Positions 1 through 7,275 of a stretch of 53,349 bases of DNA are shown here, in pieces (positions within the stretch are counted from its first letter, which is position 1; every line of letters begins with the position of its first letter). Source of the DNA: Pseudomonas fragi (lineage in GTDB: Bacteria > Pseudomonadota > Gammaproteobacteria > Pseudomonadales > Pseudomonadaceae). The notes under the pieces are model-generated. The model was not told the origin of the DNA. It worked only from the letters and a program-made list of their open reading frames with translations, and did not search any database. The stretch lies in NCBI RefSeq assembly GCF_025426255.1, contig NZ_CP104862.1:1-53349 (forward strand). The letters are read 5' to 3'. The position numbers and the translations under genes were made by a program.

Positions 1-100
1 CAAAAAGCTCTCATACAACGCCTTTCTTTAGGGAAAAACGATCAGAGGGTCATTTTTCAACCAATCGGCTTGCCCGATTGCAATCTGGAAGCACAAAAGT

Positions 101-176
101 TAGCAAGATAGCAGGTAGATAGCAGGTAGATAGCAGTAATAGCAATAGATAGCACTTGCATTGCTGAAAAGTAGCA
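101..176. promoter_or_regulatory. TAGCA direct-repeat cluster before stbA
   Basis: The pentamer TAGCA recurs at 101, 109, 120, 131, 140, 150 and 172, mostly 8-11 bp apart, so the copies lie on roughly one face of the helix. In R388 StbA binds short direct repeats upstream of its own gene, and these repeats act in segregation and in repression. The position here fits that role. Binding itself is inferred. Confidence 0.6.
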
Positions 177-211
177 TGTAGAGTCGGCCCAAGCTCAAAG
201 AGGCTAAACCC

Positions 212-643
212 ATGGCAGACACCGATCAGCTCAAGACCATGATTTCCGGGTTAGCAGGCAAAACCGTATACGGGCAGCTTGAACCGCTTACGCCGGAGAT
301 CGACAGGAAGATCAAGGAAGGTGTGCCGCGAGCTGAGATTCACCAGCTCATCACGGCGCAAGGTATCGAGATTTCGGCAGGCACGTTTTACAACTACCTA
401 CACCGATACCGGAAAAGGAATTTCGTTAGTGAAACACCAGGAAAGGCCAGCAATAAACCAAAACCGCCAGCAGTACAGAACGGCAATTCTGAGGCGGTGG
501 AAGTTAAACCAGAGGCGGTAAGCTCCCCGGCTCCAGACTCTGAACCATCGGTCAGTGATTTGTTGTCGAACGAGCAACGCCGCGAAGACTTCACCAATCA
601 GTTTATGCAGCGACCATCAATTCGCAGGAGCAAAAAACCATGA
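212..643 (+). CDS. stbA: StbA-like DNA-binding segregation protein
   Basis: This 143-residue protein is the first gene of a three-gene stb operon next to oriT. In R388, StbA binds repeats upstream of its gene, secures plasmid segregation and restrains transfer. Residues about 25-70 form a helix-turn-helix-like segment (a run reading IKEGVPRAEIHQLI followed by GTFYNYLHRYRKR). The rest is a proline- and charge-rich tail that ends in an SIRRSKKP basic patch. The start is supported by an AAGAGG-like site before the ATG. Its stop overlaps the start of stbB, which indicates coupling. The family call rests on gene order with stbB as much as on sequence. Confidence 0.8.
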   Translation: MADTDQLKTMISGLAGKTVYGQLEPLTPEIDRKIKEGVPRAEIHQLITAQGIEISAGTFYNYLHRYRKRNFVSETPGKASNKPKPPAVQNGNSEAVEVKPEAVSSPAPDSEPSVSDLLSNEQRREDFTNQFMQRPSIRRSKKP

Positions 644-1341
644 AGAAAGTAGCCGTAGTCAGTTTGTCCGGTAACGTAGGCAAGTCCACCATCGCGAAAC
701 ACTTGCTGTTGCCGCGTATGCCCGGCGCTGAGTTCATCTCGGTAGAATCGATTAATGCCGATGAAGGTTCGGATGACATGGTGCGTGGTGATCAATTCGG
801 CCAGCTCCAGGAAGAACTGATGATGATGGATTCGGCGGTGGTCGATGTAGGCGCGTCGAACGTCGAGGACTTCGTTAAACTGATGCAGCAATATCGTGGG
901 TCGCACGAAGAATTCGATTTGTTTGTGGTGCCGACCGTCAAGGACAGCAAACAAATCAAAGACACAATTGCAACTGTCCAGGCGCTGAAGGCTATGGGCG
1001 TTCCGGCAAAGAAAATCACGGTCGTGTTCAACAAACTGCAATCCAGCGAAACCGTAGAAGAAGAGTTTTTCCCACTGATTCAGTATCACGAAGTTAGCAA
1101 GGCATACACGCTGCGCCAAAGTGCGGCGGTTGATTACAGCGAGCTATATCACAAGCTGCGCGTACACAAGACCACTATCCCTGAGCTGATCGCTGATACC
1201 ACGGACTACAAAGCCAAGATGCGCGAAGCCAAGGACGACGACGAAAAGATGCGCTGTGTTGCAATGGTGTCGATGCGCCGCCTTGCACTGTCGGCGAACG
1301 AAAACCTAGACGCGGTTTATGCCGCGATCACGAAGAAGTAA
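640..1341 (+). CDS. stbB: StbB ParA-like ATPase
   Basis: A 233-residue protein that begins with a deviant P-loop, LSGNVGKSTIAKHLLLPRM, of the ParA/MinD type. A Walker-B-like stretch, AVVDVGASNVEDF, lies near residue 70. In R388, StbB is needed for conjugation and opposes StbA in setting plasmid position in the cell. The gene overlaps stbA by 4 nt (ATGA) and sits 12 nt before stbC. Length and motifs agree with the family, and no damage is seen. Confidence 0.88.
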   Translation: MKKVAVVSLSGNVGKSTIAKHLLLPRMPGAEFISVESINADEGSDDMVRGDQFGQLQEELMMMDSAVVDVGASNVEDFVKLMQQYRGSHEEFDLFVVPTVKDSKQIKDTIATVQALKAMGVPAKKITVVFNKLQSSETVEEEFFPLIQYHEVSKAYTLRQSAAVDYSELYHKLRVHKTTIPELIADTTDYKAKMREAKDDDEKMRCVAMVSMRRLALSANENLDAVYAAITKK

Positions 1342-1353
1342 AAGGGGAACACT

Positions 1354-1737
1354 ATGGCCGGGCCTCAAACAACCCGCGAAGCACTGATGGCGGAACTGCT
1401 GGGCGACGTTGGCGCCCTTCTGGATCGGGCCGAAGCGCTGCAAGCGGCGATGCCCGCTGTTGCTGATGCGGCGGCAACTCAGGTTTTCCTTGCGGGTGAG
1501 GACGCGGCCAAGAACATCAAGGCGTCGGCCGACCAGTTCGGCGCCCTGCTCTCCAGCCAGCGCGAGCTGATGGCGAAGCCACTCAGCGAAGCGGCCGCCT
1601 CAATCAGCAAATCCGCTGATGTGGTCGAAGGCGGCGCCCGCCGCTTGGCCACTATGGCGATGTTCGCCGGCATGGCCGGCGGCGTCCTGGGCGGTTTGAT
1701 TGCCGGCATTGCAGCGGCGGCGTTCTTCATGCGCTGA
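1354..1737 (+). CDS. stbC: StbC-like membrane-anchored protein
   Basis: A 127-residue, alanine-rich protein. It is helical through residue 95 and has a single C-terminal membrane segment of glycine and alanine (about 103-126) that ends in FFMR. A strong AAAGGGG site precedes the ATG, and the gene closes the stb operon before a terminator. In R388 the third stb gene encodes a small protein of unknown role. The name rests on position and general character. Confidence 0.65.
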   Translation: MAGPQTTREALMAELLGDVGALLDRAEALQAAMPAVADAAATQVFLAGEDAAKNIKASADQFGALLSSQRELMAKPLSEAAASISKSADVVEGGARRLATMAMFAGMAGGVLGGLIAGIAAAAFFMR

Positions 1738-1754
1738 CCGGCGCGGTTCCCCTT

Positions 1755-1777
1755 GGGCGGCAATGCCGCCCTTTTTT
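1755..1777 (+). terminator. Rho-independent terminator of stb operon
   Basis: The stem GGGCGGC/GCCGCCC with a short loop is followed by seven T, 17 bp after the stbC stop. Confidence 0.85.
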
Positions 1778-1784
1778 GTGCCTG

Positions 1785-2036
1785 TTTTTTGGATTGCACA
1801 ATCCAAAAAACACTAAGTGTCTGGCGTCGGTGTAGGGAAGTGTCGGGTTCCGTTTTCTGCGCCAGGATGGCGCCCGGCTAGGGTTGCCTGGAGGGGGCCG
1901 CTTGCGGCAGTCCGCAGGACCGAGCGGCAGCGAGCCCGGAAGGGAATCCCGATTTTCGCGTTAGCGAAAAAGCCCCCTTGTTTTTGGATTGTGCAATCCA
2001 AAAAACTGCCCTAGAATTTGGATTGTGCAATCCAAA
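1785..2036. promoter_or_regulatory. Three copies of a GGATTG(T/C)(G/A)CAATCC palindrome
   Basis: Near-identical perfect palindromes with flanking T and A runs lie at 1785-1810, 1981-2004 and 2017-2036 (core TTTGGATTGTGCAATCCAAA). The last ends 11 nt before the sprT-like ATG, so a bound protein would block that gene. The first lies just past the stb terminator. They look like operators; no cognate regulator can be named. Confidence 0.65.
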
Positions 2037-2047
2037 AAGGACAGGCC

Positions 2048-2908
2048 ATGCAAACTCCAACTCACGAAGCCTATAGCGAGCTGGAAACCGCATTCGATCA
2101 CTTCAACGCGGTGCTTTTTGATGGCCTGCTAAAAGTCCCAATGCTCACGCTTCAGCGCGAAAAACGCACCTATGGCTACTGCTCTCGACAGCGTTTCCTT
2201 TCGCGCAATAACGGCACCTTGGTAGACGAAATCGCCATGAATCCAGCCTATTTTGCGGTGCGCTCGATCCGCGAAAGCCTCTCTACCCTCGTCCATGAAA
2301 TGGTTCATCAGTGGCAGTTCCACCACGGCACCCCCGGCCGGCGTGGCTATCACAACAAGGAATGGGGCCGGAAAATGGAAGCTGTAGGGCTCATGCCGAC
2401 CAACACTGGCAAGCCCGGTGGCATGAAGACCGGCGAGCAAATGACGCACTACATCATCACGGACGGGGCTTTTGATCGGGCCTGCAAGACCTTGCTAACA
2501 AGGGACTTCACGTTGTCCTGGGTCGATAAATACGCACCCGAGCGGCCCCCTGCCCCGCGACTGCCTGCACCGGTCACAAAGCCGGGCGAGCCTGAGCCGG
2601 TCGAAGGCGAACCGGTTGAAGGCGAGAATGACGAAATTGAGCTGATGGCCGGCGTGGTGCTGCCGCCGCTCGAACCTGTGAACCGGTCCAACCGGGTCAA
2701 ATACTACTGCGACGAATGCACCGGCCAAGCCTGGGGCAAGCCGGGTATGCACTTGTTTTGCGGGGGGCGCACCTGGACAAAGGGCGAAGATAGAATGACG
2801 GTCACGCATGGTCCTGTGTCCATGCGGCCAATCGGCCTAACGACTGCGGGGACGAATGAACAGCAGCGCATTGAACGCCAAAATGATCACGCCGAGGCAA
2901 GCGTATAG
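2048..2908 (+). CDS. SprT-like zinc metalloprotease
   Basis: A 286-residue protein with an SprT-like domain in its first 160 residues. The zinc-binding HEMVH motif is at residues 83-87, and a downstream YHNKEWGRKM stretch is typical of the fold. The C-terminus (about 230-260) has a CDEC...C pattern that could hold a second zinc. A proline- and glutamate-rich linker joins the two parts. SprT/Spartan proteins act on DNA-protein crosslinks or regulatory proteins; a role during plasmid entry is inferred only. The ATG at 2048 follows AAAGGACAGGCC; an upstream in-frame TTG lies inside an operator palindrome and was not chosen. Confidence 0.8.
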   Translation: MQTPTHEAYSELETAFDHFNAVLFDGLLKVPMLTLQREKRTYGYCSRQRFLSRNNGTLVDEIAMNPAYFAVRSIRESLSTLVHEMVHQWQFHHGTPGRRGYHNKEWGRKMEAVGLMPTNTGKPGGMKTGEQMTHYIITDGAFDRACKTLLTRDFTLSWVDKYAPERPPAPRLPAPVTKPGEPEPVEGEPVEGENDEIELMAGVVLPPLEPVNRSNRVKYYCDECTGQAWGKPGMHLFCGGRTWTKGEDRMTVTHGPVSMRPIGLTTAGTNEQQRIERQNDHAEASV

Positions 2909-3121
2909 CCAAGAAATCTCCGGCTGGGTCATGCCAGCCCACACCAGCACAATGCACCCTACTCCACATACCACGCCGGCAATCTTGCCGGTGATGCGGC
3001 AGGCGCGCAGCACGCCCGGCGTCGGCTCGCGTAGCAGCGCGGCCAGTCGCTGGCGATAGCACCATGCGCCGAAGGCGCAGACCGCGACGCCCCCCAAAAC
3101 CCACACCAGACTGTCATGCAT
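2837..3121 (-). CDS. Small two-helix membrane protein
   Basis: A protein of 94 residues with hydrophobic segments at about 5-22 and 44-84 and arginine-rich joints. The function is unknown. The ATG follows GGAGAG, and its first codons overlap the stop of the RMF-like gene, which indicates a coupled pair. Its 3' end overlaps the 3' end of the sprT-like gene on the other strand by 72 bp. Similar small membrane proteins are common in plasmid leading regions. Confidence 0.6.
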   Translation of the reverse strand: MHDSLVWVLGGVAVCAFGAWCYRQRLAALLREPTPGVLRACRITGKIAGVVCGVGCIVLVWAGMTQPEISWLYACLGVIILAFNALLFIRPRSR

Positions 3122-3314
3122 CGGCGCTCTCCAGGTCAAAGCCGAACGTCATTTGCTGCGCGGCTGAAAAGCCGCGCAGCCAAGAATTGCGCATGGCTGG
3201 ATGTGAGTATGGGCACGAATGCACCGGAGCGCCCCGACGCGCAGCGTCGGCGCCGGCTCCCCTGACGGTCGTGTGAGGGTTGTTCTGTTTGCGGCGGTCG
3301 TTCTTCTCATCCAT
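3114..3314 (-). CDS. RMF-like small protein
   Basis: A 66-residue protein whose middle reads RRGAPVHSCPYSHPAMRNSW followed by LRGFSAAQQM. This resembles ribosome modulation factor, in which an arginine/glycine segment is followed by a CPY motif and a WLxGW helix. In the chromosome, RMF dimerises ribosomes in slow growth; the role of a plasmid copy is unknown. It overlaps the next gene (ATGCATGA), so both are probably translated together. The similarity is over about 35 residues only. Confidence 0.6.
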   Translation of the reverse strand: MDEKNDRRKQNNPHTTVRGAGADAARRGAPVHSCPYSHPAMRNSWLRGFSAAQQMTFGFDLESADA

Positions 3315-3344
3315 GCCTTCGCCTCGATCTGCGGTCTACCGGGC

Positions 3345-3761
3345 TTATTCGTCTAGCGCACTGAACAGACTGGCCCATGTAGCGGGGCCTTGATGTTTTG
3401 AAACCGAGGCTGCTTTCGGTTGCGCGGGCACTACCTCGGGCATTGCCTCAGGTTTGTGTTCGAGCAAGCGCAATGCCTGTCGCAACTCTCGAACTTCTTC
3501 ACGCAATAACCGCATTTCTTCCAAGAGCGGTTGCAGCGTGTCGAGTGGGGGTGTCGGGGGGGTGTCTGGCGTCGGTGTAGGGGACTGTCGGGCTTGTCCC
3601 GGCGCTTCCCCGTAAACCCGGATCATTTCAGACAGGTCTATAACCTTCTGCCCTTTGCCGTCGAGACTAGCTGTCACGCGCCCCTTGGCCACGGCTTCAT
3701 GCAGCGTGGAACGGTGCAAACCATAAAGTGTTGCCATGCGGCCGATGGTCAATTTAGACAT
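3345..3761 (-). CDS. MerR-like HTH protein with coiled-coil tail
   Basis: A 138-residue protein. Residues 1-50 (IGRMATLYGLHRSTLHEAVA, then GRVTASLDGKGQKVIDLSEM) have the pattern of a MerR-type or excisionase-like winged HTH. A proline-threonine linker of PTPTPDTPP type follows, then a leucine heptad helix (about 78-104) for dimerisation, then a loose tail. It starts 24 nt from a perfect palindrome at 3785-3800 that overlaps its probable promoter, which suggests autoregulation. Plasmids often carry such small KfrA-like or replication-control proteins, and a precise name is not possible. Confidence 0.7.
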   Translation of the reverse strand: MSKLTIGRMATLYGLHRSTLHEAVAKGRVTASLDGKGQKVIDLSEMIRVYGEAPGQARQSPTPTPDTPPTPPLDTLQPLLEEMRLLREEVRELRQALRLLEHKPEAMPEVVPAQPKAASVSKHQGPATWASLFSALDE

Positions 3762-3784
3762 GTAGGGCGCTGTCTGGTTTTGTC

Positions 3785-3800
3785 TGTAGGGTGCCCTACA
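3785..3800. promoter_or_regulatory. TGTAGGGTGCCCTACA operator, copy 1
   Basis: A perfect 16-bp palindrome just upstream of the HTH gene, with a related TGTAGGGCGC half next to the start codon. It is the likely autoregulatory site of that protein. Confidence 0.65.
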
Positions 3801-3820
3801 GCTTATCACCGGATAGCGAA

Positions 3821-3920
3821 GGCGCCGCACCAGGTGAACAGCGCGTCAGCCAGCCAACGCATTTCCGCACCCTGGAATGCGAAAAGGCCGGCGCCGCACC
3901 AGGTAAAAAGCGCGTCAGCC
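3821..3920. repeat. 31-bp direct repeat
   Basis: The unit starting GGCGCCGCACCAGGT occurs at 3821-3851 and 3890-3920, with two differences in 31 bases. It fills the gap between the HTH gene and the gene at 3938. No function is evident. Confidence 0.7.
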
Positions 3921-3937
3921 GGCCGTTGCTGTGAGGC

Positions 3938-4129
3938 TTAGATTTTCACCTTGGCCAAGCCGTCAACGCCTAGCGTGTTGCGCACCTGGCGCAACAAAGC
4001 GCCGTCCTCGGCGCGATCATCCCGGCCATTGACCCACAAGGCCACAAGGCACGATTTCCAGTAGCGGCCTTGCTTGCTCTTGAAACGTAGCAGCGCCTCG
4101 CGCTGGGTGGCGGTCAGTTCGGATTCCAT
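3938..4129 (-). CDS. Small conserved plasmid protein
   Basis: A 63-residue basic protein of the type TATQREALLRFKSKQGRYWK followed by SCLVALWVNGRD. Short proteins with this ALLRFK...GRxWKS pattern are widespread on conjugative plasmids and have no known function. The ATG at 4129 was chosen because the longer frame overlaps the upstream gene and lacks the pattern. Confidence 0.6.
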   Translation of the reverse strand: MESELTATQREALLRFKSKQGRYWKSCLVALWVNGRDDRAEDGALLRQVRNTLGVDGLAKVKI

Positions 4130-4209
4130 CAGTCGATCCCTGCGGCGCTGTGGCGCTGTGGCGCCGTCCTCGATGCGGGAACCGGGCGGCATCGCCGCCC
4201 GGCCGCTGG

Positions 4210-4446
4210 TTAGCTGCGCGAAACGATCACGCACATATCGCGGAACGTGTCGGCGTTGCCTTCGGCGTGGAATTCAGCAAGGACGGTGTTTTGCCCGCTG
4301 CTGCGGTCGTAGCCGGTCACAGCCCACAAGGGCACGGAATCGCCGCCGCCTTGGACTTGGTGAGTCTGGATCACCTCGAAGCGGTGGAAGCCTTTGAGCG
4401 CGTCGGCGGTCGGGAAGTAGAACAAAGTGGCGGGTACATTCGACAT
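4210..4446 (-). CDS. Hypothetical protein, leader unit 1
   Basis: A 78-residue soluble protein with no family recognised. It starts directly after a full promoter/leader unit, so it belongs to the leading-region regulon. Its sequence alternates beta-like stretches (LFYFPTA, FHRFEVIQTHQV, VPLWAVTGYDR) and ends CVIVSRS. Confidence 0.6.
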   Translation of the reverse strand: MSNVPATLFYFPTADALKGFHRFEVIQTHQVQGGGDSVPLWAVTGYDRSSGQNTVLAEFHAEGNADTFRDMCVIVSRS

Positions 4447-4570
4447 GGTGTTTCTCCTGCAAGGTTGGCCCGGAGCGGTTGCCGCCGCTCGTATCGGGCA
4501 TCGGCTCTAGTGTGGAGCCGATAAACACATTATCCCATAAACCCCATGCAATGACAACACTTGTAAACAC
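4447..4570 (-). promoter_or_regulatory. Promoter/leader unit 1
   Basis: Read on the minus strand, the operator (plus-strand GACAACACTTGTAAAC, 4553-4568) overlaps a -35 box TTGTCA. A 17-bp spacer leads to the -10 box GATAAT. The transcript would carry two hairpins, one ATCGGCTC/GAGCCGAT and one GCCCG..GAGCGG/CCGCTC..CGGGC, then GCAGGAG just before the ATG. The same design recurs at 5865, 6534, 10145, 11484 and 13410. Confidence 0.8.
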
Positions 4571-4572
4571 TA

Positions 4573-4779
4573 TTATTTACTGTTTGCCAAATGCCAGCCC
4601 GAGACACTGAAGGCGCTACGCCCGGACAACTGGCGAACCTCGATCAATGAGCCATCCGCAAAGCGGTATGCCCTGATAACTTGGCCATCGCCGCGCTGAC
4701 TGTGTACAGCGGCGGCGGCCAGCGCCTCGATGCTGTCATGTAGGCGGCGCTCTGCTTCGGTCTTCACTCGCTCGGTCAT
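4573..4779 (-). CDS. Hypothetical protein downstream of DUF3560 gene
   Basis: A 68-residue protein with an N-terminal helix (AERRLHDSIEALAAAAV) and a beta-rich end (IRAYRFADGSLIEVRQLSGR). It is the third gene of the unit 5864-4573 and has a GCAGGAGATCGAGC site before its ATG. No family is recognised. Confidence 0.55.
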   Translation of the reverse strand: MTERVKTEAERRLHDSIEALAAAAVHSQRGDGQVIRAYRFADGSLIEVRQLSGRSAFSVSGWHLANSK

Positions 4780-4831
4780 GCTCGATCTCCTGCCGGTAGG
4801 ATGGCCGGGACACTAGCCCCGGCCGTGGGCC

Positions 4832-5629
4832 TTATTCAGCCTTGAGCTTGGCCAGCCCTTCGCGCACTGTCTGGCCCGCGTAAATGCCGGAGCCGGTCAA
4901 CTGGCGCACCCATGCGTTTCGGCTGGGTGACCACTTAAAAGCGTTACGCTTAAGCAGGTCGCGCACCTCCTGCGATGGCTTGCCGTCGAACACGAACATC
5001 ACCCGGTTTTCTTCCGTGTCTTCGCGGTAGGTGTAACCCTCGGTTTCGACTTCGACCGGCTCGCGGCTGCGGCGCGATTCCAGCTCCTGGATGCGTTTTT
5101 TAATCCGGGTCATGTTGCCGTTGTTGTTGCTGAGCTTGTAGGTCGGGAAGCCAATGCGGCCGCAAAAGTCGCCTTTGATGAGGCTTTGCGCGGTCGCTTC
5201 GCTGAAGCCCAACGCCACAAGGGCCGGGACTTGCTTGTCTGCCGTCTTGCCGGTGCGAATTGCCTTGTTCGCGGCCTTCATCCGCTCTTGGTCGGCTTCA
5301 CACTCGGCCAGCTCGGCGCGCAGCTTTACAAGCGCGTCCGGGTCGTCGCTGGAAATGCCGCCAGTGCCTACGCTCGCGGCCTTCTGCTCGTAATACTTGG
5401 CCTTGTCGCTCAACTCGAAAGACTTTTCGGTCATGCGGTTGATACCGGCGCGAAAGTTGCGATCGCGGCGTTCGCTGTGGTGGCCGATCAGAATAGGCTG
5501 GCCGAAGGGAATAGCCTCGCCGCGCTTGCGGGCGGCGGAATACAGGGCGTCGGATTGGGTTACGGCTTTTTCGGCGCGATCCTGGAAGCGTTCGCGGCGG
5601 TCGGCTTGCTTCTGCTCGTAGTCGTTCAT
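4832..5629 (-). CDS. DUF3560 protein
   Basis: A 265-residue protein whose first 80 residues fit DUF3560: a charged helix (QADRRERFQDRAEKA), then IPFGQPILIGHHSERRDR. The middle is coiled (KLRAELAECEADQERMKAAN). The C-terminus (about 215-265) has FVFDGKPSQEVRDLLKRNAF followed by KWSPSRNAWVRQLT, a module seen in plasmid proteins. DUF3560 proteins are common in conjugative leading regions and have no proven function. The ATG at 5629 follows AAGGAACGAG and is preferred over an upstream start. Confidence 0.8.
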   Translation of the reverse strand: MNDYEQKQADRRERFQDRAEKAVTQSDALYSAARKRGEAIPFGQPILIGHHSERRDRNFRAGINRMTEKSFELSDKAKYYEQKAASVGTGGISSDDPDALVKLRAELAECEADQERMKAANKAIRTGKTADKQVPALVALGFSEATAQSLIKGDFCGRIGFPTYKLSNNNGNMTRIKKRIQELESRRSREPVEVETEGYTYREDTEENRVMFVFDGKPSQEVRDLLKRNAFKWSPSRNAWVRQLTGSGIYAGQTVREGLAKLKAE

Positions 5630-5684
5630 TTGCTCGTTCCTTGTGAGGGTGGAGCCCGGCGGGCCAGGCTCCTGTTGGGGTTGA

Positions 5685-5864
5685 TTAAGCGGCGCGGCCG
5701 ATGCTGGTAACGGTGCCAATCGCTGGGCGGTTGGCAGTGATGACCTGACCGTTATCAGTGACCGTTACGCCTTTGCGCAGGTAGGCCGGCACGCTCTCCA
5801 GCGCGGCAAAATCAACATTCACAAGGGAGTTAGAACGAGGGGTTTTAGTCGCTTGGTTTTTCAT
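5685..5864 (-). CDS. 59-residue protein upstream of DUF3560 gene
   Basis: A short frame that begins MKNQATKTPRSNSLVN and ends TVTSIGRAA. It starts at the ATG that follows leader unit 2 with its GCAGGAGATACACC site. It is first in the unit with DUF3560. Codon use is like its neighbours. No function is known. Confidence 0.65.
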   Translation of the reverse strand: MKNQATKTPRSNSLVNVDFAALESVPAYLRKGVTVTDNGQVITANRPAIGTVTSIGRAA

Positions 5865-5990
5865 GGTGTATCTCCTGCAAGGTAAGCCCGGAGCGGTTGC
5901 CGCCGCTCGTTTCGGGCATCGGCTCCAGAGTGGCGCCGATGTGGTTATTATCTACTTTACGATGTTTAACGTCAACACTTGTAAACACTA
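5865..5990 (-). promoter_or_regulatory. Promoter/leader unit 2
   Basis: The operator GTCAACACTTGTAAAC lies at 5971-5986. On the minus strand the -35 TTGACG overlaps it, 17 bp from GATAAT. The two leader hairpins and the GCAGGAG site are present, driving the 59-residue gene, DUF3560 and the gene at 4573. Confidence 0.8.
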
Positions 5991-6003
5991 TTTTTATTCA
6001 AAG

Positions 6004-6023
6004 AAAAACCCGCACTCGGCGGG
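6004..6023 (-). terminator. Terminator after gene 6078-6533
   Basis: The stem CCCGC/GCGGG is followed on the minus strand by five T, between the gene at 6078 and leader unit 2. Confidence 0.65.
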
Positions 6024-6066
6024 CTTCTCTGGTCAACGGGCCATGTAGGGCGCTGTCTGGTTTGTC

Positions 6067-6082
6067 TGTAGGGTGCCCTACA
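6067..6082. promoter_or_regulatory. TGTAGGGTGCCCTACA operator, copy 2
   Basis: This second copy lies in a 48-bp duplicate (6041-6088) of the HTH-gene promoter region (3758-3807), one base shorter. It overlaps the stop codon of the gene at 6078-6533. It may be a relic of duplication or a second binding site. Confidence 0.55.
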
Positions 6083-6533
6083 GCTTATCTGCGGCTAATG
6101 CGGCTTCACGTCGGCTTTCCTGAGCCTTGCGCACCTTGGCGATAATCTCGGCGTGGGGCAGGGTGCAAACGTCCTCAAACTTCCAATAGGTGGCCCCGAG
6201 ACGGGCATAAATCCCGGTGACACGGCCATTCGTGCGCTCGCTCATCCAAAACGATTCGGCATCGCCGCCGCGCACCCACTGCATAGGCGGCAGGACGTTT
6301 AGTGCATAGTCGAAGTCTTCCGCGTCGATCTGGCGCGGCTCGGTCTTACAACCGGTTTCGATCTGCTCGACGGCTTCCTGATAGGTCATCAGGATCGCGC
6401 CGGGGCTGCGGGTTTGGACTTCCTCCAGCGTGTGGCCCTGTAGCTGGCTCACGGTGACGCCATCGCCGCGCACAATGGCGAAGTCGATCACCCAGCGTTG
6501 ACCAGGTACATAGAACACGTTTTCCAGTTCCAT
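6078..6533 (-). CDS. Hypothetical protein, possibly DUF1419-like
   Basis: A 151-residue protein with the central phrase FDYALNVLPPMQWVRGGDAE followed by SFWMSERTNGRVTGIYARLG. From memory this resembles DUF1419 proteins of plasmids; the match was not tested. It stands alone behind leader unit 3 and the structured repeat. A helical KVRKAQESRREAALA tail ends inside the second TGTAGGG palindrome. Confidence 0.6.
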   Translation of the reverse strand: MELENVFYVPGQRWVIDFAIVRGDGVTVSQLQGHTLEEVQTRSPGAILMTYQEAVEQIETGCKTEPRQIDAEDFDYALNVLPPMQWVRGGDAESFWMSERTNGRVTGIYARLGATYWKFEDVCTLPHAEIIAKVRKAQESRREAALAADKL

Positions 6534-6650
6534 CGTTTGAACTCCTGCAAGGTTGGCCCGGAGCGGTTGCCGCCGCTCGTTTCAGGCGTCGGCTCCAGTG
6601 TGGCGCCGATGTGTGTATTATCCTACTTTTGACAACACTTGTAAACACAT
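6534..6650 (-). promoter_or_regulatory. Promoter/leader unit 3
   Basis: The operator GACAACACTTGTAAAC lies at 6631-6646. Here the -35 is TTTACA inside the operator, 17 bp from GATAAT, a shifted register compared with unit 2. Leader hairpins and GCAGGAG are present. The unit lies directly downstream of structured repeat copy A. Confidence 0.8.
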
Positions 6651-6687
6651 GTAATTAACCCGGTCGAGTTGACACCGCAGCTCTGGC

Positions 6688-6974
6688 GTGATGCTGGATG
6701 GCGAGGGCGGGGAGCGGTCAATAAACGCTTTTCAGCGCGGCCGGCACGGCCGCTTTTCGCCCTTCACCTGGAGCGCATGGATTCTCTCCTGGTGATGCCA
6801 GACGGTTTCGGGGGGTCGCGGTAGGCCCGGCCTATCGCACTGCCCGGCGCGGTCAATGGGTCGTGGAATACCGCAGGGAGCTTGCGACCGAGGATATGCC
6901 GCGAAAGCCCATTGAATGCATGAGCCGGGGAGTGCGATAGGTTGAGGGCTGACGTGGCCACCTGATACCGTCGC
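6688..6974. repeat. Structured 290-bp non-coding repeat, copy A
   Basis: About 90% identical to 13570-13857, with changes spread over all codon positions in every frame, so not coding. A long stem joins 6831-6848 with 6924-6941 (17 of 18 pairs). Inside it TCAATGGG (6853-6860) pairs with CCCATTGA (6908-6915). Changes in copy B preserve pairing. It sits upstream of leader unit 3 on the minus strand. Confidence 0.8.
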
Positions 6975-7275
6975 TCTCCAGGACAACGCGCAAGGTGGCA
7001 AGCCGAAGGCGCGCAGGGACGCGTAGCGGCCCGTAGGGGCCCTTTGAGCCGATAGGCGATGCCTTTGCAGGTAGAAAGCAGCGAATCGGCATAGGAGGGC
7101 GCCCAGAGCGCCAGGCAAGCGGAGCGCGCAGGCCGCGACGGCCAGAGGCATTAGAGCCGGCTTGCCGGCGGGGATTGAAGCCCGAAGGGGCGAGACAGGC
7201 CGGCTGTTTGGCCTGGCTCGATGCGCAGCACGAAAGCCCGACCCGGAGCGAAGCGCAGGGAAATGTAAAACATCT

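Noticed and set aside
6732..7151. Minus-strand frame of 139 codons over the structured repeat and beyond
   Set aside because: The partner repeat at 13570 does not keep this frame or its residues, and changes between copies fall on all codon positions.
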